Assembly (NCBI RefSeq): GCF_964355755.1
Contig: NC_092673.1
Coordinates: 34,975,648-35,039,647, forward strand
Length of the DNA: 64,000 nucleotides
Direction of reading: 5' to 3'
From: Antedon mediterranea
Taxonomy: Eukaryota; Echinodermata; Crinoidea; Comatulida; Antedonidae
The position numbers and the translations under genes are program-made. The notes beneath the pieces were generated by a model that was not told where the DNA came from, made no database searches, and saw only the letters and a program-made list of their open reading frames with translations. Shown one piece after another: positions 50,301 to 59,300 of this stretch; within the stretch, counting starts at the first letter, position 1, and each line of letters begins with the position of its first letter.

Positions 50301-53300
50301 AATTCGAAAGTACCTCGCACAATTAAAGTACAGTAATCCGTATGGAACGCCATCGCTGCCTCCGGCAGCAAACTTTAATTCTATTCGACTCTTTTACCAT
50401 TACGTTCGGCTCTTTTAGCATTCGGCGCATTTCTATTCGGCCCATTTACCATTACGTTCGGCTCTTTCAGCATTCGGCACATTTCTATTTGGCCCATTTA
50501 CCATTACGTTCAGCTCTTTCAGCATTCGGCTCTTTTTTATTCGGCCTATTTACCATACGCTCGGCTCTTTTTAATTCGGCCCTTTTTTATTCGGCTCTTT
50601 CTGCATTACGTTCGGCTCTTTTTGATTTGGCCCTTTTTTATACGGCGCAACTAAATTCTAACCTTTTACATGGGGTCAAATGGAAGAAGATCAATATGGT
50701 GGGAAAATTGCAAGTTCTCTAACACATTAATCATGTCAATAAAATGATTAGTCATATTGAAATAGCCTTCAAACTCATTTAATTCAACCAACCAAACACT
50801 CTACATGCTGCATCTATATGTTTTATAAACTTTTCATAGACTCATTTCCAGCCGTTGATTTTCTTCCATTTGACCCCATGTGAAAGGTGAGAATTTAATT
50901 GCGCCGTATAAAAAGGGCCAAATCAAAAAGAGCCGAACGTAATGCAGAAAGAGCCGAATAAAAAAGGGCCGAATTAAAAAGAGCCGAACGTAATGGTAAA
51001 TGGGCCGGAAAAAAAAGAGCCGAATGCTGAAAGAGCCGAACGTAATGATAAATGGGCCGAATAAAAAAGAGCTGAATGCTGAAAGAGCCGAACGTAATGG
51101 TAAATGGGCCGAATAGAAATGCGCTGAATGCTAAAAGAGCCGAACGTAATAGTAAAAGAGCCGAATAGAATTAAAATTTGCTGCCGGCGGCAGCTATGGC
51201 GTTCCATACTGACTACTGTACTTTAATTGTGCGAGGTACTTTCGAATTTGTTGCGGACTTCTTTAATTGTGCGAGGAGCTTTCGAATTTGTTGCGGACTT
51301 CTTTAATTGTGCGAGGAGCTTTCGAATTTGTTGTGGACTTCTTTAATTGTGCGAGGAGCTTTCGAATTTGTTGCGGACTTCTTTAATTGTGCTTAGCTCT
51401 TCTTTAATTGCGCGTTTCTTTTTTATTTGTGCATTTCGTTTTATATTTTCATGCTTTCTTTTGTTTATATGCGATTTCTTCTTTAATTGTGCGATTTCTT
51501 TTTTAATTGTGTGATTCCTTCTTTAATTGTGTAATTCCTTCTTTAATTGTGTGATTCTGTGTTATAATGTGCGTGACAGTTGTGGGCCACCGTAAAAAGT
51601 CACATTCGATCCTAGTGAAATTTTGTGGAAGCCAATTGACCACTGGCAAATCAATAGTAAATCATAATAGTATTTCCTCCAAACCAAACGTTTGATCCAG
51701 CAATTTAAGTCTGGTTCTTTACAAGTTTTGTTTAACTCTTTACTGTGGATGACAATTAATCCACTGACTATTATTTGTATATTTTAAAATTTAAATAGTG
51801 TTTTACTCATTTTCACATTATAGAAATGTCAGTCGAGGATTATAACCAACTGTTGATTGATACAGCAGAATGGTATGATCAGCTTGGATACCTCACACCC
51901 TTGAAATTATTATATAAAGACCATCTGACAAAATCTAACACAGGTATATCTAGAGCTAAAAGTGTCAAGGATCTACTACAGGATTTAACAGCCTCTGGGA
52001 AATTGAGTTTATCAAATCTTACTATTCTGTATGACACAGTAAAAATAACCAAGCAATTTGGCTTTAAGTCAACAGTTAAAAATCAACCTCCAGAAGGTAT
52101 TGAAAAACATGTTGTATGGATGCTGACATCTTCCAGACAAAAGATTTTTAAGTTAGGATTAGAACTTAAAGAGAATGATGTATCCACATTAGATTCTTTA
52201 TACAACAATCCACCAAAGAAATATCAAGACAGCTGGAGTTTGATTGAAGATTTTGAAGACAGAGAGATCATTGATAAGGATTTTAAAAAAATGGATAAAT
52301 TTCTTAAAATTTTGGACAAAAATAGAATGACAGGAGCGAAGAGGATTTTCTTTGATGGTTGGTGTATTATGTTTTCAAATTTTCATTCAAATATATAAAT
52401 TTCCTAAAAAGTACGCTCTTATACATAACTTGGCCAATAATAAATCAACAATAAATTAAGTCATGATGGTTTATTTTTTATTGAATACATAATTAAATGG
52501 CAGATCATTGAAGCAGATTCAAAATGCCTTTGATTGTTTATTGATTGCCTTGAATAGTTATATGAATTAGCCTAAGAAATACAAAAGTTCCACACTCTTG
52601 GATATTTAAACATAACATTTTTATATTTAACGTGTTTGTAAATAATGATAGTAAATTTGGTTTTTAGGTAAATTATTACTAAAAACTAACTTTTTTTGGG
52701 AAAATATGTATGCTTGTAGTTTCCTTTCTATTTTACTATATTAATTATATATAGAAATATAGAGAAAATACACGGATGTGTCCGGCCGTGGATAGTTTCT
52801 TTACTTTGGTTAATAAGCATTTTATTACGATTTTAAATTCACGCTTTCAATCAAGAACCGTCAGTATAAAATGTCGTTATAATATTTTATTTCATTTTGT
52901 TTATTATTGTTTACCATTTTTAGCCAAATTTCCCCCTACTCAATTAGAAAATGGTCCCAATTATATATTATGGCCCTGATTATTTTATTTACTGTAACAA
53001 ATTTGTTTAATAGTTAAGTCTGAAATGTTAATTTTCATTATTCATAAATGCCAGGATGTCTTTTACGAATTGCTAAAACTTTTTTGTGTAAATTTGAAAG
53101 TTAAAAGAAACCAACATGGCAATTCAGAGTCAAACTATTTTTAGAAGAAGTTGATTATTACTAGATTTTGCAATAAAGAATATCATTAAAATGCATTTAA
53201 AAATGCTAATAATAGCAAAATCTTTCCGATAGTGGAGACCATGACCATACATGACAGAATGCCCTTGACTGCCACCTGATTCCCCCATTGTCCTGAATAA

Positions 53301-56300
53301 GAATTATTGAATTTTGTCACAAAAATAATACACACTCTCCAGTGTGATATTCTAAAAAACTAATATTGATTAATTAATTTAGATGTGTACCTGTATATTA
53401 TTTTTCTTTTAACTTAGAGTGGGAATTGAATAAAAGAATAATGTCTTCTTCTTTTAACTGGAAACAAAAACTATCACCAACAGATAAAGGTATAAACAAC
53501 AAGATTTTTAAGAAAATTAAATTTGATATCAAGAACGTATTTCAAAAAATTACTTTTCTTATTATATTGAAAGTTATGAAAGAACCAGGAATAAAAGGAA
53601 TTTTGCTTTAGGCCTTGGATTGAAGCTAATGTTTCAATTATTTAAAATTTTGATATATAAATACATTTTTTTTTCATTGAAACACTATTACTATTAATAT
53701 TCTTTTACTAATTGATGAGATTTTATTTAACAGCAATCAAGATTTTTCTAAAAGAACATCAAAAAGCATCGTATAAAGATATGAACCAAATGGGAACAGC
53801 AGTTTTTAATGAAGAACATAAAGTTAACATTGCAGACTTATTCACTGATCTCAAGTTACTTCAATCTACAAAAGGAAAACTGGTTGACCAAGCAACCAGA
53901 CGGCAGGATGCTAAACATACAAATTTGAATGAAGTATTGAAGATTATAAAATCTGACCATTCATGTAAAGTTCTAATAACAGGTAAAGGGGGGATGGGAA
54001 AGACGACCCTTCTTCGACACATTACTTATAACTGGGCTAACGATAATGATGATACATTTGCTGACAAAATATTGTTTCTGATTAATATCAGAGATATAGA
54101 GGATGGAAAGACAATCATAGATACTATTGTAGATGAAATTGACCTTGAAACATTTACTGAATCTATAGATACAGAATCCCAAACAGAGTCTATAAAATTA
54201 ATCAAGACATTCTTAATTAAACATGGGAATGAAATAGTTATACTATTAGATGGATTAGATGAGTTAAAGCAAGGTGCTAAAAAACCACTGCAATTATTGA
54301 AATTTAAATCAGATTATAAAAATACCACAATAATAACATCACGACCTGAAAATATTACATCATTTGCTGAAAACTGTGATGTACATGTTAAAGTCAATGG
54401 ATTTAGTGAAGAAAGTATGAAGCTTTATATTAAGAAATACTTTTTAGAAAAACATAGATTAGGAAAAAAATTAATGATTGAATTAACATTGATTTCACAC
54501 AAGCAATATTATGATTCTGAGAATTTAAATTCAAAATATTTAGACTCAGAGGATTTTCATTCAGAGAATTCAGATTCAGAGGAGGATTCAGATTCAGATA
54601 ATTCAGATTCAGATAATTCAGATTCAGGGGAGTATTCAGATTCAGATAATTCAAATTCAGAAGACAAGTATTCTGATTCATTCAGAAATATAGATATACT
54701 TGATTTGTGTTCATCTCCTTTGTTATTACTTCTGATTTGTAGTATTTGGGAAGAATCTGAAAAGCTTCCCAATGACTTGTCAAATCTTTTCAAAGAACTA
54801 ATTTGTTGCACTTTAAATCAATTTTTTTCCAAGCAAAATAGTGAGATAAACACAAGAATTGCACATCTGAACAGACTTACATCTGAATATAAAACTGCAA
54901 TACTAGCATTAGGCCAATGCATGTATGAAGGATTAAAGAAAAATGCACTTATAATTGACAAGTTTGAGTTCACAAATATGTTTGAAGATAAATCAATAGT
55001 AGATTTGGCACTAAAAATTGGATTTGTTTACAAAAAACCACCTCTTAATAAAAGAGATAGTAAGGAAATGTTTGCTCCACCACATAAGCTATTTTCAGAG
55101 GCATTAGCAGGGTTTTACCTCGCTGATAAGTGTCAGTCAGGTGATTTGAAGGAGGAGGAGTGTGAAGTGATAATATCTAATAAATATCTACATATGACAA
55201 TCACATTCACTATAGGATTCCTAGGTGCTGATGCTGGTAGATTTATGAAACATTGGTTGAAAGTGAAAGCCTCAAATTTGTATTCATTGTCTAAGTACTT
55301 CAGATATGTAAAGGCAGAACATGAACAGGCTGTAATAGAAGAATTAGATACAACAATATCAAATGATAAAGTACTGAAAGAAACATGTTCAGAAATATCC
55401 AAGTCATTTAGGTATGCCCTAAGGTATATTAACCCTTTGGGTGAGCAAATAGCAACATCAAAAATGAAATTGGTACAACTTATGAGCAGATGTTACTGTT
55501 TGAATGAAGAGTTGAAATCATTGATTAGGAAAACAAGGTTGACTAAACCAACCACAGACTTTTGTGCTATACTAGTTCATTTCTTAATAGTAATAAATGA
55601 ACTAACAAGGTATGAATTGCAATCATTGGTAGAAGATAATGAGATTGATACTATTTCAACTATAATGGACAAATTTCAATTTCAATATGGCTTTAAAAAT
55701 ATTTCATTTGATAAATCACAGAGTCCTATTTTCTTGATACATTGTTTGAAATATTCACCCAACCTGAAAAATATCTATTTTAATCCTAACAGTCTAACTA
55801 TTACTACATTGAACCATGTTCTTGAAAATAACTTGCCACGTGACATAAAGCTTCATATTGAAAAGAATGATTTAAGTGATATTGATGTTGCTACACTTTG
55901 TAAATTGGTGAAACTAGTGGAGAAGTTTTCATTTAGAGACTGTAAACTATCAGTTGATCACCTATATGCTCTTGTAGATTTCTGTTATGAGAATGATAGT
56001 ACATTGATATGGATAGAATTAGATTTATGTGGGCTTAACCTATCTTCAATTAAAGGATCAAAATTAGCTTGTTTATTGAAATTTTCTCCAGAAATAATAC
56101 ATCTTGATATGAGTAATTGCCATCTGTCAGGTAGTATTATAAGAGGTTTATTAAATGAATGTGATAAAAACAATGTTGTATTGAAACCTGACATGCTTGA
56201 TCTAAACAGAAACAATCTGTCAGGTATTGATGGTATTACACTATTTAGGTTGATGAATCTAAATTGTATAAAGTATTCCAGTTTTAAATGGACTTATAGC

Positions 56301-59300
56301 CTGTCAGTTCATGACCTAATCAGTCTTATAGATGCCTGTCATGAACATAGTAGTATATTAACATGGAAAAAGTTGAATTTAAGTGGGATTAACCTAGCTA
56401 AATTTGAAGGATCAAAATTAGCTTCTTTTTTAAAATTCTCTCCAGAACTAGAACATCTTGATATGACTAATTGCCATCTGTCAGGTAGTATTATAAAAGA
56501 TTTATTGAATGAATGTGATAAAAACAATGTGGTATTGAAACCTGGCATGCTTGGTCTAAAGGGAAACAATTTGTCAGGTATTGATGGTAGTACACTATTT
56601 AGGTTGGTAGATTCAAATTGTATGAATTATTCTACTTTTGAATGGAAAGATTATAGCATGTCAGTTGATAACCTAAGAGGTTTTATAGATGCCTGTTATG
56701 AACATGATAGTATATTGACATGGGAACAGTTGAATTTAAGTTGGACTAACCTAGCTTCAATTGGCGGATCAAAATTAGCTTGTTTATTAAAATTCTCTCC
56801 ACAACTACAACATCTTAATATGAGAAATTGCCATCTCTCAGGTAGTATTATAAAAGATTTATTGAATGAATGTGATAAAAACAATGTGGTATTGAAACCT
56901 GGCATGCTTGGTCTAAAGGGAAACAATCTTTCAGATATTGATGGTGTTTCACTTGCCAGGTTGGTGGATTTAAATAGCTTGGGCTATTACACTTTTAAAT
57001 GTGGTGATTGTATCCCACCAGTAGGTGAAGTAAGAGGTCTTCTAGATTCTTGTTATGTACATAATAAGATAGTGAAATTGGAAAGGTTGAGTTTAAGTGG
57101 AATTAACCTATCTTCAATGGAAGGAACAAAATTAGCTTGTTTAATCAAATTCTCTCCAAAATTAAAACATCTTGATATGAGTAATTGCCATCTCTCAGGT
57201 AGTATTATAAAAGATTTATTGAATGAATGTGATAAAAACAATGTGATATTGGAACAAGGCATGCTTGATCTAACGGAAAACAATGTGTCAGATATTGATG
57301 GTTTTACACTATTTAGGTTGGTGAACCTAATTGATATGGTTGATGACTATTTTAAATGGGTTGATTATAACCTGTCAGTTAATAACCTAAGAGGTCTTGT
57401 AGATGCCTGTTACGAACATGGTAGGATATTGACATGGGAACAGTTGAATTTAAGTGGGATTAACCTAGCTTCCATTGAAGGATCACAATTAGCTTGTTTA
57501 TTAAAATCCTCTCCAGAAATAGAACGTCTTTATATGAGTAATTGTCATCTCTCAGGTAGTATTATAAAAGATTTATTGAATGAATGTGATAAAAACAATG
57601 TGATATTGGAACAAGGCATGCTTGATCTAACGGAAAACAATGTGTCAGATATTGATGGTTTTACACTATTTAGGTTGGTGAACCTAATTGATATGGTTGA
57701 TGACTATTTTAAATGGGTTGATTATAACCTGTCAGTTAATAACCTAAGAGGTCTTGTAGATGCCTGTTACGAACATGGTAGGATATTGACATGGGAAAAC
57801 TTGAATTTAAGCGGCCTTGACTTAGCTTCCATTGAGTTATCTACAGTAGCTTTTTTATTAAAATTCTCTCCACAACTACTATGTCTTGATTTGAGGAATT
57901 GCCATCTCTCAGGTAGTATTATAAAAGATTTATTGAATGAATGTGATAAAAACAATGTGGTATTGAAACCTGGCATGCTTGGTCTAAAGGGAAACAATCT
58001 TTCAGATATTGATGGTGTTTCACTTGCCAGGTTGGTGGATTTAAATAGCTTGGGCTATTACACTTTTAAATGTGGTGATTGTATCCCACCAGTAGGTGAA
58101 GTAAGAGGTCTTCTAGATTCTTGTTATGTACATAATAAGATAGTGAAATTGGAAAGGTTGAGTTTAAGTGGAATTAACCTATCTTCAATGGAAGGAACAA
58201 AATTAGCTTGTTTAATCAAATTCTCTCCAAAATTAAAACATCTTGATATGAGTAATTGCCATCTCTCAGGTAGTATTATAAAAGATTTATTGAATGAATG
58301 TGATAAAAACAATGTGATATTGGAACAAGGCATGCTTGATCTAACGGAAAACAATGTGTCAGATATTGATGGTTTTACACTATTTAGGTTGGTGAACCTA
58401 ATTGATATGGTTGATGACTATTTTAAATGGGTTGATTATAACCTGTCAGTTAATAACCTAAGAGGTCTTGTAGATGCCTGTTACGAACATGGTAGGATAT
58501 TGACATGGGAAAACTTGAATTTAAGCGGCCTTGACTTAGCTTCCATTGAGTTATCTACAGTAGCTTTTTTATTAAAATTCTCTCCACAACTACTATGTCT
58601 TGATTTGAGGAATTGCCATCTCTCAGGTAGTAGTATAAAAGATTTATTGGATGAATGTGATAAAAACAATGTGGCATTGTCTGACCGAATGAAAGGCAAT
58701 GTGAAGTGTAAAATACTGTATCTAGAAGAAAACAATCTGTCAAAAATAGATGGTGTTTCACTTTTTATGTTGGTGAATAATTATGACACTTTTAAATGCT
58801 ATAATTATAACCTGTCAGTCCATAACCTACAAGAACTTGTAGATGTCTGTAAAGTTAATGATAGTATATTGACATGGAGTGATTTAGATTTAAGTGGACT
58901 TAACCTTGTAGGATCCACATTAGCTGGTTTAATACAATTCTCTCCATTGTTAAAACATCTCAGTTTGGAAAATTGCAATCTTTCAGGTGGAATAATAATG
59001 TCTGTATTGAATGAATGTGAACGAAATGGAATAGTATTGAAAGAAATGCTGAATCTGATGGGCAATGACCTTTCAGACATCACAGATGAAACATCAATTG
59101 CTAAATTAGAATGGATAAGTAGTAATCATAATTTGTTTTCTAATCCAGTGTCAGATCTAGACAACTTAGAAAATGAAAACTCAGACTTAAAGAACTTAAG
59201 AAATGAAAACTCAGATTTAGACAACTTGGGAAATGAAAACTCAGATTTAGGCAACTTAGGAAATGAAAGCTCAGATGTAGACTACTTGGGAAATGAAAAC

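Larger units (their letters stand above)
26294..51823 (+). other. Intron 5, 25.5 kb, repeat-filled
   Basis: Separates the two duplicated DED exons. It contains TA repeats, TAGGCC-rich blocks, a 13.5-kb tandem array, Penelope-like elements, a solo LTR, tRNA-derived copies and a 1.6-kb foldback. No host exon is recognised inside it. Confidence 0.65.
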
